NCBI GenBank assembly: GCA_017512425.1
Contig: JAFWGI010000008.1
Span: 21,884-85,883 of the forward strand
Reading direction: 5' to 3'
DNA length: 64,000 bases
DNA from: Hyphomicrobium sp.
Lineage (GTDB): Bacteria > Pseudomonadota > Alphaproteobacteria > Rhizobiales > Hyphomicrobiaceae
Shown here: positions 44,419 through 54,534 of the stretch, piece after piece
Layout: each line of letters starts with the position of its first letter
Position numbering within the stretch: position 1 is the first letter of the stretch
The notes under the pieces: model-generated
Databases searched by the model: none
What the model saw: only the letters and a program-made list of their open reading frames with translations
What the model was told of the DNA's origin: nothing
Translations under genes and position numbers: made by a program

Positions 44419-45069
44419 TCAGCTTCGGCGCGCCGCTTCAAAGACTGCCAATTGCGCGGCGAACGCGCGCTTGTACGCGGGCCGCGCTTCGGCGCGCGCG
44501 ATGTAGGCGCCAAGATTTGGAAACGCGTCGAGCAACCCCGACCCAGTGAGCCGTTGCACCGCATGCACCATCAGCAGATCGCCGGCGCTAAACGCGCCAT
44601 CGAGCCAGTCGGCCGAGCCAAGCCGCGCCGACAATTGCCGAAGCCGGACGCGCACGCGTTCCTCAACGGCCGGCAAGCGCGCGTCATACCAGCTCTCGTC
44701 ACGCTCAAGCAGCTTCACGGTTGAATATTCGATGATCGGCTGTTCGACCGTCGAGAGTGCCGCAAACATCCACGAAATCGCGCGGGCGCGGGCATTGCCG
44801 TCATCGGGCAATAGTCCGCCGTACCGCTCGGCGATGTGCAGGATAATGCCGCCGGATTCAAAGAGCGCGAGATCGCCGCCCTCATACGTCGGGATTTGGC
44901 CGAACGGATGCACGGCGAGATGCGCCGGTTCCTTCATCGCCTTGAACGACAGCAGGCGGACATCATAGGGCTGGCCGACTTCTTCGAGTGCCCAGCGAAC
45001 GCGCATATCGCGCGCCAAACCGCGGCCGCGATCCGGCGAACTCTCAAACGCGGTGATGGTGATCGTCAC
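44419..45069 (-). CDS. Glutathione S-transferase family protein
   Basis: 216 aa. Thioredoxin-like N-terminal half with the cis-Pro HPFGQIPTYEGG and ESGGIILHIAERYG, and helical C-terminal half (GAFSAGDLLMVHAVQRL). GTG start at 45069. A predicted conjugating or detoxifying enzyme; substrate unknown. Confidence 0.88.
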   Translation of the reverse strand: MTITITAFESSPDRGRGLARDMRVRWALEEVGQPYDVRLLSFKAMKEPAHLAVHPFGQIPTYEGGDLALFESGGIILHIAERYGGLLPDDGNARARAISWMFAALSTVEQPIIEYSTVKLLERDESWYDARLPAVEERVRVRLRQLSARLGSADWLDGAFSAGDLLMVHAVQRLTGSGLLDAFPNLGAYIARAEARPAYKRAFAAQLAVFEAARRS

Positions 45070-45114
45070 TTGAGCGCTCCCGTTGGCTTGCTGACAGTTT
45101 GACGGCAGTGCGCC

Positions 45115-45468
45115 TCACGCCTGGCGCAGAATTTTGCCCATCGCTTTGCCCTTGGCGAGTTCGTCGATGAGTTTATCGAGATAGCGAACTTCGCGCATCG
45201 TTGGTTCTTGGATATCTTCGACCCGCACGCCGCAAACGACGCCCTTGACCTGAAACCTGTCCGCATTCATCGCGGGCGCATGAGCGAAAAACGTCTCGAA
45301 GTCGGTTTTCTTTTTTATCTGTGCGTCGAGTGCCTTCTGCGTGTAGCCCGTCAACCAGCAAATGATCTGATCGACCTCCTCTTTCGTGCGGCCCTTCTTC
45401 TCGGCCTTGGCGACGTAGTGCGGATAAACACTCGCGAAGCTCGTCGTATAGATACGGTGCTTTTCCAT
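45115..45468 (-). CDS. DUF2200 family protein
   Basis: 117 aa. [19 protein letters not shown] and [12 protein letters not shown] are hallmarks of DUF2200, whose role is unknown. ATG abuts the queC stop (45469), so they are cotranslated. Confidence 0.82.
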   Translation of the reverse strand: MEKHRIYTTSFASVYPHYVAKAEKKGRTKEEVDQIICWLTGYTQKALDAQIKKKTDFETFFAHAPAMNADRFQVKGVVCGVRVEDIQEPTMREVRYLDKLIDELAKGKAMGKILRQA

Positions 45469-46182
45469 CTAGGGCGCCCCCTGCCAAGCCGCCCACCCCT
45501 TGGCGCGCAACTCGCACGCCGGGCAGGTGCCGCAGCCATAGCCCCACGCATGACGGTGGGCTCGGTTGCCGAGATAGCAGGTATGCGTCTCGTCAACGAT
45601 CAGCTCGACGAGGGCCTTGCCACCGAGTTGATCGGCCATTGCCCACGTTCCCGCCTTGTCGACGTACATCAGCGGCGTCTCGATTCCGACCGGCTTGTCG
45701 AGCCCGAGCGAAATCGCCTTGGCCAACGTTTGCAGCGTCTCATTGCGGCAGTCGGGATAGCCGGAATAGTCCGTCTCGCACATACCGCCGACGAGCGTCG
45801 CAATCCCGCGCCGCCATCCGAGCGCCGCCGCGTAGGTGAAGAACAGAAGATTGCGGCCCGGCACGAACGTCGTCGGCAAGCCTGCCGCGCCGACCTCTAT
45901 TTCGGTGGCGCGCGTCAGGCTGGTATCGCTGATGGCGCCAAGCGCGGGCAGTGCCAGCATATGATCATCGCCAAGGCGCGCTGCCCAATCGGGAAACGCC
46001 GCACGCAATCGCGCAGCAACGCGCTGCCGTGCCTCAAGCTCGACCGCATGGCGCTGTCCGTAATCGAACCCGATTGTCTCGACGCGATCGTAGCGCGACA
46101 GGGCCCACGCGAGACACACGGTCGAATCCTGACCGCCCGAGAACAACACAAGCGCCGCTGATCCATCCGCGATGTTCGTCAC
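45469..46182 (-). CDS. queC: 7-cyano-7-deazaguanine synthase
   Basis: 237 aa. ATP-pyrophosphatase motif [15 protein letters not shown]; zinc Cys cluster [13 protein letters not shown] near the C-terminus; [11 protein letters not shown] and [14 protein letters not shown] also match. It converts carboxy-deazaguanine plus ammonia to preQ0. GTG start 46182 is 2 bp after the GFA-family stop. Separated by 4.7 kb from the queF-queD-queE group. Confidence 0.94.
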   Translation of the reverse strand: MTNIADGSAALVLFSGGQDSTVCLAWALSRYDRVETIGFDYGQRHAVELEARQRVAARLRAAFPDWAARLGDDHMLALPALGAISDTSLTRATEIEVGAAGLPTTFVPGRNLLFFTYAAALGWRRGIATLVGGMCETDYSGYPDCRNETLQTLAKAISLGLDKPVGIETPLMYVDKAGTWAMADQLGGKALVELIVDETHTCYLGNRAHRHAWGYGCGTCPACELRAKGWAAWQGAP

Positions 46183-46184
46183 CG

Positions 46185-46544
46185 TCAGACGCTCTTGCCG
46201 TCATATGCGAACGGTGTCAGCACGCTCGCGTCAACGCTATCGAGACAGCGCACGTTGATCGCGACGCCGTCGGTGCCGTCAGGTTTCATGGCGCGCCCAA
46301 ACGACCGGATGCCGCACGTCGTGCAGAACAGGTGATGGATCACGTGCTTATTGAACGTGTAGTCGGTCAGGGCATCGGCGCCGGAGGTGAGTTTGAAATC
46401 GGCTGCGGGCGCAAACGTCAGGATGGCACCGGTCTTAGCGCACATCGAGCAATTGCACGTGATGGTCTGGCTAAGGTCGGCCTTGACCTCGTACCGCACC
46501 TTGCCGCAATGGCATCCACCCGCATACGTCTCGGTTTTCGTCAT
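46185..46544 (-). CDS. GFA/CENP-V family zinc protein
   Basis: 119 aa. Zinc-binding [16 protein letters not shown] and LFCTTCG define the family. Named for glutathione-dependent formaldehyde activation, but members' true substrates are often unknown. First gene of the GFA-queC-DUF2200 run. Confidence 0.85.
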   Translation of the reverse strand: MTKTETYAGGCHCGKVRYEVKADLSQTITCNCSMCAKTGAILTFAPAADFKLTSGADALTDYTFNKHVIHHLFCTTCGIRSFGRAMKPDGTDGVAINVRCLDSVDASVLTPFAYDGKSV

Positions 46545-46587
46545 GCTGAGCCTCGTTAATCGCGTTTCGCCCCGTCCAGGCGGGTAG

Positions 46588-48003
<1,416 letters not shown>

Positions 48004-48013
48004 CCCCCACGAT

Positions 48014-48040
48014 CGTCATGGCCGCGGTGGCGGCCATCAG
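48014..48040. repeat. Palindrome of the ATGGCCGC family
   Basis: CGTCATGGCCGC-GGTG-GCGGCCATCA, 10 bp after the enolase stop; a fifth copy of the family seen at 25.9-26.6 kb. Confidence 0.65.
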
Positions 48041-48080
48041 CCAAGCCCGCCGCAATGTTCAGACTACAAACTTGGATAGA

Positions 48081-48098
48081 TCCCCGCCTTCGCGGGGA
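48081..48098. repeat. Palindrome TCCCCGC-CTTC-GCGGGGA followed by TGACGG
   Basis: Same plan as the CCGGC/GCCGG palindromes in the 117-bp repeats (loop CTTC, then ATGACG). Confidence 0.65.
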
Positions 48099-48166
48099 TG
48101 ACGGTTGAGTTTCCGAGGAGGCGGCCACCTGAGGCGTGAAGCCTTGTCACGCCCAACCCACACTGT

Positions 48167-48191
48167 GATCCCAGGGCTCGTCCCTGGGATC
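48167..48191. repeat. Perfect inverted repeat GATCCCAGGG/CCCTGGGATC
   Basis: 10-bp arms, 5-nt loop, in the 286-bp gap between enolase and the coiled-coil gene. Its strand-symmetric form may serve as a weak transcription end for both convergent genes. Confidence 0.6.
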
Positions 48192-48289
48192 CATCGTGCC
48201 GCACTCGCCAACGTTTGGAGCAAGCGGAGAAATGGATCCTACGCACGATGCCTAGGATGACACCTGCGCAGCGGCCTAGCGAGCGAAAC

Positions 48290-49630
48290 TCAACTCGTCG
48301 GCGTGTCGAGCTTGCGGGTTAGGTTTTCAAACTCGCGGCGCAGCTCGTCGTTCTTGAAAATCTGCTCGAAGCTTGGTGCTTCGAGTTTCTGGATCGCTTC
48401 AAACGACGCGGAGCTTTCCTTCATCAGGTTGCGGAGCTGAACGCTCGCCTCGACGGTCTCGTAGGTGTTGTCGGCGATGCGCAAGTCGTGCGTCGCTTTC
48501 AGCCGCGCCTTGGCGATTTGCTCGCGCTGCTGACTGAGATAGCGCTTGTAGGCCTTCGCAGCATCGTCCGCGAGTTTTTGGCTTTCACGGTTGGCATCAA
48601 GCGCGCGTTTCTGATCGGGCCGGTTCTGCGCCTTCAAAAGATCGTTCGTCTTACGCTTGGCCGTATCGATATCCGAGATGATCGCGTCGAGTTTCGGCAT
48701 GTACTGGGTATCGATCTTCTCAATCGTCGAGCTCTGCGCCTGGACGAGCATGGCAAAGAGCGCAGCGTGCATCGCAAAATACTTGCGTGCGAGATTCATG
48801 TTGTCGCCGGACGCCGAAATCATCTTGGCAAGCTGGCCGTCGATCAGCTTTGCCGCGTTGAACACCGCGACAAGGCGCACAAGATCGCCGGAAATCACGC
48901 TATCCAGCAGCAAGTCGACCTGCGCGGCTTCAAGCTCCACGCCCTGCGCCTTGAGCGCGGCTGTGATCTCGCCCTTGGCGGCGGTGATCTCGGCGCGGTT
49001 CTTCTCGATGCGTTTATTGTTGTCCTCAATCGCGGCTTCGAGCGACGTCACGGTGTCATTCAAAATGCCAGGAAGCGTTGCGTCCTTCGGCGCAACGAGC
49101 TGCTTTTCCTTCAGCGCACCGTTCTGATCTTCGATCTCGCGAATATTCTTGCGCAGACCTTCGACTTTTTTCTGCACATCGACGACCGGCACGTTGGTCA
49201 CGATGCCGAGCGCTGCATCCAGCAGGACGCGCACTTTGTCGTTGCGTTTTTCGCGCGTCTCACCCCACAGCGGCGGGATGATATAATCATCGCGGCTCGG
49301 AAGTTTGTCCGATCCGGAGCGTGTTTCGGCCGTGTCCTTCAAAATTGCATCGACCGCCGCCATCAGGCGCTTGGCTTGCTCGTAGTCGACGTCGCCGGTT
49401 CGCGGATCGGCCGGCACGGCCGCCTCAGCAGCTTCGATCGTCATCGGCGCAACAGCTTCAGCCGTCTGCGTCGTCTTCGAGATCGATCCATCGAGCGCGC
49501 GCACTTTGATGTGGACGCCTTTGCCTTGCAGGAGGTCGGCAATCGCATCGCGGCGCGCCGACTGCGCGGTGACCGGCAATGTCGACGCCGCCGTTAAAAC
49601 CACAACCAAAGCAGATCGGGAAATACGCAT
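48290..49630 (-). CDS. Large exported coiled-coil protein
   Basis: 446 aa with a signal peptide (about 1-22). Residues 170-260 and 330-420 are long charged helices with heptad-like spacing (KVEGLRKNIREIEDQNGALKE; RKTNDLLKAQNRPDQKRAL). No domain recognised. ATG 49630 follows GGAGG. Located after a second gap to the DUF4287-like gene. Possibly an envelope structural protein. Confidence 0.6.
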   Translation of the reverse strand: MRISRSALVVVLTAASTLPVTAQSARRDAIADLLQGKGVHIKVRALDGSISKTTQTAEAVAPMTIEAAEAAVPADPRTGDVDYEQAKRLMAAVDAILKDTAETRSGSDKLPSRDDYIIPPLWGETREKRNDKVRVLLDAALGIVTNVPVVDVQKKVEGLRKNIREIEDQNGALKEKQLVAPKDATLPGILNDTVTSLEAAIEDNNKRIEKNRAEITAAKGEITAALKAQGVELEAAQVDLLLDSVISGDLVRLVAVFNAAKLIDGQLAKMISASGDNMNLARKYFAMHAALFAMLVQAQSSTIEKIDTQYMPKLDAIISDIDTAKRKTNDLLKAQNRPDQKRALDANRESQKLADDAAKAYKRYLSQQREQIAKARLKATHDLRIADNTYETVEASVQLRNLMKESSASFEAIQKLEAPSFEQIFKNDELRREFENLTRKLDTPTS

Positions 49631-49701
49631 CTGATCCTCCGGCGCTAGAAGTGGGGAGAGAATTCAGGCGAATCCGTGATTTTTTGAATGCGACACGCAA
49701 C

Positions 49702-50460
49702 TTATGCGTGGGCGCTGGTGTGCGCCTGCTTAACGATGGCCGCAAAGGCGTCGTCGACGAGGCGGGCGTCGGCAAGAACGACGACGCCAGGAAATGGCGG
49801 TGGCGCTTTGTCTGGCGTTTTCATGGCAGGTTCCGCGCGCGCGACGCGGCCAGATCCGTCACGCTCGAACCGCCCATAGAAGCGCAACGCCTTGGCGCCC
49901 GGCAGTAACGCCAGAAACGGTTTCGGCGCCGACATCATGATGAGCGGGCCGTCTGCGGTCAGGGCAGCACCTGGAACAGCCGCCGCAATCTCTTGCAGCG
50001 CGACGACGGCGAGCGGCCGCAATCCCTTCGCAGTCAGTAGAAGCTCGCTCACGGCAGGATCGAAGACGATGCCCGGCGATGTCGCGACGATCGACAACTT
50101 CGGCGGGCCGCTGACGGGCGCGCCGGAATTTTGCGTTGCAACCCGCGGAATGGCGACGGTCACGTTCGGGATGACGGGCGGGGCGGTTTTTATCGCCGCT
50201 TTTTGCGGACGCGCTTCCGTTCGTTCGATCGCGGGTTCATCATTGCCATAGATCAGCCGCCCGCCATTGTGATGAATGCGTTCGAGCCACGACGCGTTGG
50301 CGAACGTGAACCCGTTCTGGCGCAACCAATCGATGATGTCGTTGCGATGCGCCAGACCGGCGCCGGAAATCGCCTGCATCCAGCCTTCGAGATCGCGGCC
50401 TGTGTCAGGACCGAGCGATGCAACGAACTCCTTTTCTTTGCCTGCGTAGTCGGTGGCCAT
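49702..50460 (-). CDS. Conserved hypothetical protein, DUF4287-like N-terminus
   Basis: 252 aa. The N-terminal 70 residues (EKEFVASLGPDTGRDLEGWM, then DIIDWLRQNGFTFANASWLE) resemble a DUF4287-type helical domain, weakly. A Pro-rich linker follows, then a second alpha/beta domain (residues 130-240) of unknown type. Start 50460, 7 bp after the methyltransferase stop. Function unknown. Confidence 0.5.
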   Translation of the reverse strand: MATDYAGKEKEFVASLGPDTGRDLEGWMQAISGAGLAHRNDIIDWLRQNGFTFANASWLERIHHNGGRLIYGNDEPAIERTEARPQKAAIKTAPPVIPNVTVAIPRVATQNSGAPVSGPPKLSIVATSPGIVFDPAVSELLLTAKGLRPLAVVALQEIAAAVPGAALTADGPLIMMSAPKPFLALLPGAKALRFYGRFERDGSGRVARAEPAMKTPDKAPPPFPGVVVLADARLVDDAFAAIVKQAHTSAHA

Positions 50461-50467
50461 GACGCGC

Positions 50468-50962
50468 TCAAATCCACCGGCGGGTGCGCGAGCGGTATTT
50501 TTCGTAGGCCTCACCGAAACGCGCCGTCAAATGCCGCTCCTCGGGTAATATCTGCAAAACGGTGACAAGGGCCGCGAAGACGAACGCCACGATCACGAAC
50601 CAGACGTTCTTCGTGATCTCGGCTGCGCAAAACAGCAGCAGCACTTCGCCCAAATAGATCGGATTGCGGAAATACGAATAGGGTCCGGTCGTCACCAGCG
50701 TCGAACTGATGCCATCTGGCATGACGGTCGTATTGGCGCGGCGCAATTCGACAATCGCCCATACGACGAGGACGATGCTCGCGATGCCGAAGCTGTAGCC
50801 GAGTAATCGAGCCGCCGTGTCATCGATCCCGGGCCAAGCGATCGGCAGTGCCCAATCCAAAGCGAATGCGGCGACGATCGCGCCAACATACAGAACCGGC
50901 GGCCAAGGAAACGAATTGGCGCGCGCGCTGCTGTCATTTGATGTGGTGGGGTCCGATGTCAT
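50468..50962 (-). CDS. Isoprenylcysteine carboxyl methyltransferase family membrane protein
   Basis: 164 aa with about four membrane helices. GPYSYFRNPIYLGEVLLLF and EERHLTARFGEAYEKY are the SAM-binding signatures of the ICMT/phospholipid methyltransferase family. Target, lipid or protein, unknown. Cotranscribed with the gene downstream. Confidence 0.85.
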   Translation of the reverse strand: MTSDPTTSNDSSARANSFPWPPVLYVGAIVAAFALDWALPIAWPGIDDTAARLLGYSFGIASIVLVVWAIVELRRANTTVMPDGISSTLVTTGPYSYFRNPIYLGEVLLLFCAAEITKNVWFVIVAFVFAALVTVLQILPEERHLTARFGEAYEKYRSRTRRWI

Positions 50963-51034
50963 ACGGCGAACTCTACAACCTCGCACGCCGCGATGCCAAC
51001 GTTTCGAAGCGCAAGAGCCTAACCTGCCGTCCCG

Positions 51035-51514
51035 TCAGTTGGCCGTTTTGCCCACGGGCTTGATGGTCGCCGTCGGCGTCACACGAACGTCTTGGGGTTG
51101 CAGTTCGCTTTCGAGATCGTACGTTTTGCAGCCCTTAGCAGCGAGTTGCGCGTTATACGCTTCAAGCGTCGCGCGATCCCTGGCGTACGTGCTATCCGGA
51201 TCAACACCGGCCTTTGGACCACCGAACACAGCCGTCGATCCGTCCTGTAAAGCGCGTGCCAGCAGCGTCGCCCGGGTGCGTTCGTTGTAATCGCGGATCT
51301 CGAGAATGCGAATTTGCATGCGGCCCGTCAGCTTCTTGCATTCGAGTGCCTGCTCATCGGCCGTCAATTGGTAGGTGACTTTGGAGATTGCCGGTGGTGC
51401 ATCAGGACCCGACGCCGGCGCCAAGGAAGAGGTTGCGGACATTTCGGTCGCGGCGCATCCGGCCTGGCAAAGTGCCAGCGTTAGACCGATCATTGTTTTC
51501 GATAGCCGCGCCAT
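51035..51514 (-). CDS. Putative lipoprotein
   Basis: 159 aa. The lipobox LCQAGCAAT places the acylated Cys near residue 19. Acidic, helical mature part with TADEQALECKKLTGRMQI. No domain recognised. Start 51514. Confidence 0.65.
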   Translation of the reverse strand: MARLSKTMIGLTLALCQAGCAATEMSATSSLAPASGPDAPPAISKVTYQLTADEQALECKKLTGRMQIRILEIRDYNERTRATLLARALQDGSTAVFGGPKAGVDPDSTYARDRATLEAYNAQLAAKGCKTYDLESELQPQDVRVTPTATIKPVGKTAN

Positions 51515-51782
51515 GCGCTCGTCACCCCGGCACTTCACCAATCATATGCGTCAAACGCCCGAAACAACATCGCGCCGTGGACACACTTTGGCAAAAACCG
51601 CGCCGACTCGCTATTTTTACAATCTGAACGATTGCGGGCATCTCCGGGTGAGTGTCGGCGCCGCAGACAGCAGATTCCCACAACTTGCCGGTTGCGTCCG
51701 GCGCGATTGAGCTTTCCAATAGCGCCGCGTGATCAAATTTGTGGCACGGGCCACGACTTGCGACGATACAGGAAGGCCGCCT

Positions 51783-52223
51783 ATGCGCGAACAGCGACGA
51801 CTTGCAGTGCTCTGCGCCGTGCTTCTAGGGTTGATCCCCGGCGTGGCGCTGGCCGAGGGTGATGCCGGCCCATCCGCCCTGATCTGCAGCTTCGAGAAGG
51901 GCAATAGCTGGAGTTATGACAATGGCGCATACAAGTCGATAGCGCCGTCGCCGCTGTCATTTGAAATCACCGACATCGATCTCGACAAGCAGTCAGCGTC
52001 GCTCGTCATCGATGGCAAGAACTCCGGCGCTGCGCGGGTGGTCCGCGCGCTCAACGCCAACAGTTTTCTGGAAGTCGCGAACGAAGGCTTTCTCAACCTG
52101 ACGACCGTCTACGATCTTGATCCCGCGACCGGCACCTATCCGGCTGTGCATTCGCGTCACTTTGGGATCCTCGGCCAGCCGATTTTCGCGCAGTATGCGG
52201 GTAGCTGCAAAGCCAAGTCATAA
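51783..52223 (+). CDS. Secreted hypothetical protein
   Basis: 146 aa; signal peptide to about residue 24 (VALA), then two Cys (ALICSFEKG, GSCKAKS) that may pair. Beta-rich pattern. ATG 51783 follows GGAAGG. Lies 21 bp upstream of the DUF1489 gene. Unknown. Confidence 0.6.
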   Translation: MREQRRLAVLCAVLLGLIPGVALAEGDAGPSALICSFEKGNSWSYDNGAYKSIAPSPLSFEITDIDLDKQSASLVIDGKNSGAARVVRALNANSFLEVANEGFLNLTTVYDLDPATGTYPAVHSRHFGILGQPIFAQYAGSCKAKS

Positions 52224-52244
52224 CGCTTCGTTACAGGTGGGACG

Positions 52245-52682
52245 ATGCCCCTGCACCTCGTCAAGCTCTGCGTCGGAGCGTCGTCGATCGAAGATCTCGA
52301 GCGGTGGCAAGCGATGTCACGCAATAAGCGTCCGCATCAGGGCCGCCGCGTGGCGTTTCACACGACGTTCCAGAAGCCGACGCGGGACGCCGAACTGATC
52401 GAGGGCGGCTCGCTCTATTGGGTCATCAAAGGCACGATCCTTGTCCGCCAGCCAATCGTCGGCTTTGGGGAAGGCAAGAAGGAGGACGGCTCTCCGTGCT
52501 GTCTCATTCTGCTGGATCCGGCATTGACGGCTGTGCGACCGGTTCCGCGCCGCGCTTTTCAAGGCTGGCGATATTTAACCGCGGCTGATGCACCGCCCGA
52601 CGCCAAAGCCGGTGCCGTTGACGACATCGCAGCGATGCCGCCCAAAATGCGGAAATCGCTGGCCGATCTCGGTCTGCTATGA
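52245..52682 (+). CDS. DUF1489 family protein
   Basis: 145 aa, matching DUF1489: VKLCVGASSIEDLERWQ, TTFQKPTRDAELIEGGSLYWVIKG and WRYLTAADAPPD. Family of unknown role, common in alphaproteobacteria. AGGTGG precedes the ATG. HisC-like gene starts 10 bp on, so cotranscribed. Confidence 0.8.
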   Translation: MPLHLVKLCVGASSIEDLERWQAMSRNKRPHQGRRVAFHTTFQKPTRDAELIEGGSLYWVIKGTILVRQPIVGFGEGKKEDGSPCCLILLDPALTAVRPVPRRAFQGWRYLTAADAPPDAKAGAVDDIAAMPPKMRKSLADLGLL

Positions 52683-52692
52683 AGGCGTCACG

Positions 52693-53799
52693 ATGATCGA
52701 GCGCCTGTTCGTTCCGCATATTGGAGCCCTGCCGCATCTTGTGCCGTTCGTTGGGCCTGAAGCCGTGGAGCGCAGTCGCGGCCGGCCGTTTCGCGCCCGT
52801 CTCGGTGCAAACGAAAGCAGCTTCGGACCATCGCCGCATGCAATCGCGGTCATGCAGTCGGCTGCGCGCGAGAATTGGAAGTATGCCGATCCCGAAAATC
52901 ACGATCTGATTGCGGCCCTCGCAAAATTTCACGCCATTCCCGCCGACACCATCATGGTGGGCGAGGGGATCGACGGACTTCTCGGCCTGACCTGCATGAT
53001 GTTTGTTGCGCCGGGCGATGCGGTCGTGACCAGCGACGGCGCGTATCCGACGTTCAACTTTCACGTCGCGGCGCACGGCGGCCAGCTGATCCGCGTGCCG
53101 ATGCGCGATGACCGCGAAGACCTGCAGGCGCTTGTCGACACCGCGCGGCGCACGCGCGCCAAGCTGCTGTATGTCTCAAACCCCAACAGTCCGATGGGCA
53201 CGCACTGGTCCGAAGACCAGATCATCGCCTTGATCGCGGCGTTACCGCCCGAAACGGTACTGGTGCTCGATGAGGCATACATCGATACCGCCCCCGCGCG
53301 GACCGGACCTCCCATCGACATCGCCAATCCTAACGTGATCCGCTACCGGACATTCTCCAAGGCGTATGGCCTGGCCGGCGCGCGTATCGGGTACGCGCTT
53401 GGGCACAGTTCGGTGATCGCGGCATTCGACAAGGTTCGCAATCACTACGGCATCAATCGCGTCGGACAACTTGCAGCGCTCGCGGCGTTGCGCGATCAGG
53501 CCTACCTTGCCATCACAATTTCAAAGATCGCCCGCGCGCGAGAACGTTTGTCGGCCATCGCTGCGAACAACGGCTTGACCGCAATTCGCTCGGCAACAAG
53601 TTTCGTCGCCATCGATTGCGGGCGTGACGGCGCGTTCGCGCAGCGTGTGCTCGATGGGTTGCTCGACCGCGACGTCTTCGCACGCAAGCCCGTGGCGCCG
53701 GGCATCGATCGCTGCATTCGCGTGTCGTGCGGTATCGATAGCGACATCGACGTCTTTGCCGAGGTCCTTCCCGCGGCTTTGGCGGCTGCGCACAAGTAG
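52693..53799 (+). CDS. HisC-like PLP aminotransferase
   Basis: 368 aa, fold type I. ARLGANESSFGPSP and NPNSPMGT, VLDEAYID and the PLP-Lys segment FSKAYGLAGARIGYALG are typical of histidinol-phosphate aminotransferases. Whether it serves histidine, phenylalanine or another pathway is open. ATG 52693 with GAAGG; the in-frame extension from 52588 overlaps DUF1489. hisI is elsewhere (19158). Confidence 0.85.
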   Translation: MIERLFVPHIGALPHLVPFVGPEAVERSRGRPFRARLGANESSFGPSPHAIAVMQSAARENWKYADPENHDLIAALAKFHAIPADTIMVGEGIDGLLGLTCMMFVAPGDAVVTSDGAYPTFNFHVAAHGGQLIRVPMRDDREDLQALVDTARRTRAKLLYVSNPNSPMGTHWSEDQIIALIAALPPETVLVLDEAYIDTAPARTGPPIDIANPNVIRYRTFSKAYGLAGARIGYALGHSSVIAAFDKVRNHYGINRVGQLAALAALRDQAYLAITISKIARARERLSAIAANNGLTAIRSATSFVAIDCGRDGAFAQRVLDGLLDRDVFARKPVAPGIDRCIRVSCGIDSDIDVFAEVLPAALAAAHK

Positions 53800-53801
53800 C
53801 G

Positions 53802-54464
53802 CTACGCCTTTCGAGATTTCGCACCCGGCGAATAGGCCGCTTCGAGACCTGCGATTTGCAGAATCAAAGCACTGTCGAAGACCTGTTTGGCATCGACCTT
53901 TGGAAAAATCGGTAGCAGCCGTTTGGTCAAAACCAATTCTTCGTGCTGCGCAATTTCAGCGACGCCAGCTTCATTTGGCAGCCCGATCAATCCGCCAATC
54001 TCGCCCATGCATTGTCCCAGCACCGCGGCGTAGGTCGCGCAACTGACGGCAGGGATGTCGCGATCGGGCACACCCGCATCGGCCAGCGCCCTATTCCAAT
54101 GTTCGGCAATTATCAGATCGCGCGGCCCACTCGTCCAGAAGCGCAGCAGCAGCGGAAACGCCGACGGATACCGCTTCGCGAGGTCGCGATACTGTCGCGC
54201 CATATTGGTAATGCGGTCCTGCCATTTCCGCGTTCTGACCGGCGGCGTTATGGCGCTATGCAGGCGCTCAGTGACGGCGCGCTCGAGGCCTTCCTTGGAG
54301 CCGAAGTGATAGATCAGCGTCGCCGCATCGCAATTGATCGCCCGCGCCAGCGACCTGAGACTGAACGTCTCGAGCCCGCCGCGTTCGATTTCGGCCAGCG
54401 CCGCCGCAACCAGATCGGCTTCGACGAGGCCGCGCTGACCGCGTGGATGCTTCTTTTTCACCAC
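53802..54464 (-). CDS. TetR-family transcriptional regulator
   Basis: 220 aa. N-terminal helix-turn-helix FSLRSLARAINCDAATLIYHF, the TetR signature. Divergent from the MFS gene and so likely its repressor. GTG start 54464 (GTG GTG) lies within one of the ACTGTTGAA elements. Ligand unknown. Confidence 0.87.
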   Translation of the reverse strand: MVKKKHPRGQRGLVEADLVAAALAEIERGGLETFSLRSLARAINCDAATLIYHFGSKEGLERAVTERLHSAITPPVRTRKWQDRITNMARQYRDLAKRYPSAFPLLLRFWTSGPRDLIIAEHWNRALADAGVPDRDIPAVSCATYAAVLGQCMGEIGGLIGLPNEAGVAEIAQHEELVLTKRLLPIFPKVDAKQVFDSALILQIAGLEAAYSPGAKSRKA

Positions 54465-54520
54465 TGTTGAAAAGTCTCTTGCGAAATGCCGTTCAATTGC
54501 CTATTCCAACACTGTTGAAT
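54462..54520. promoter_or_regulatory. TetR/MFS intergenic operator candidates
   Basis: ACTGTTGAA occurs at 54463-54471 and again at 54511-54519. The second lies in CAACA-C-TGTTG (54507-54517), an inverted repeat with 5-bp arms that fits a TetR-type operator. It sits 18 bp before the MFS ATG (54535). Confidence 0.45.
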
Positions 54521-54534
54521 AACGAGGTGGGGGC

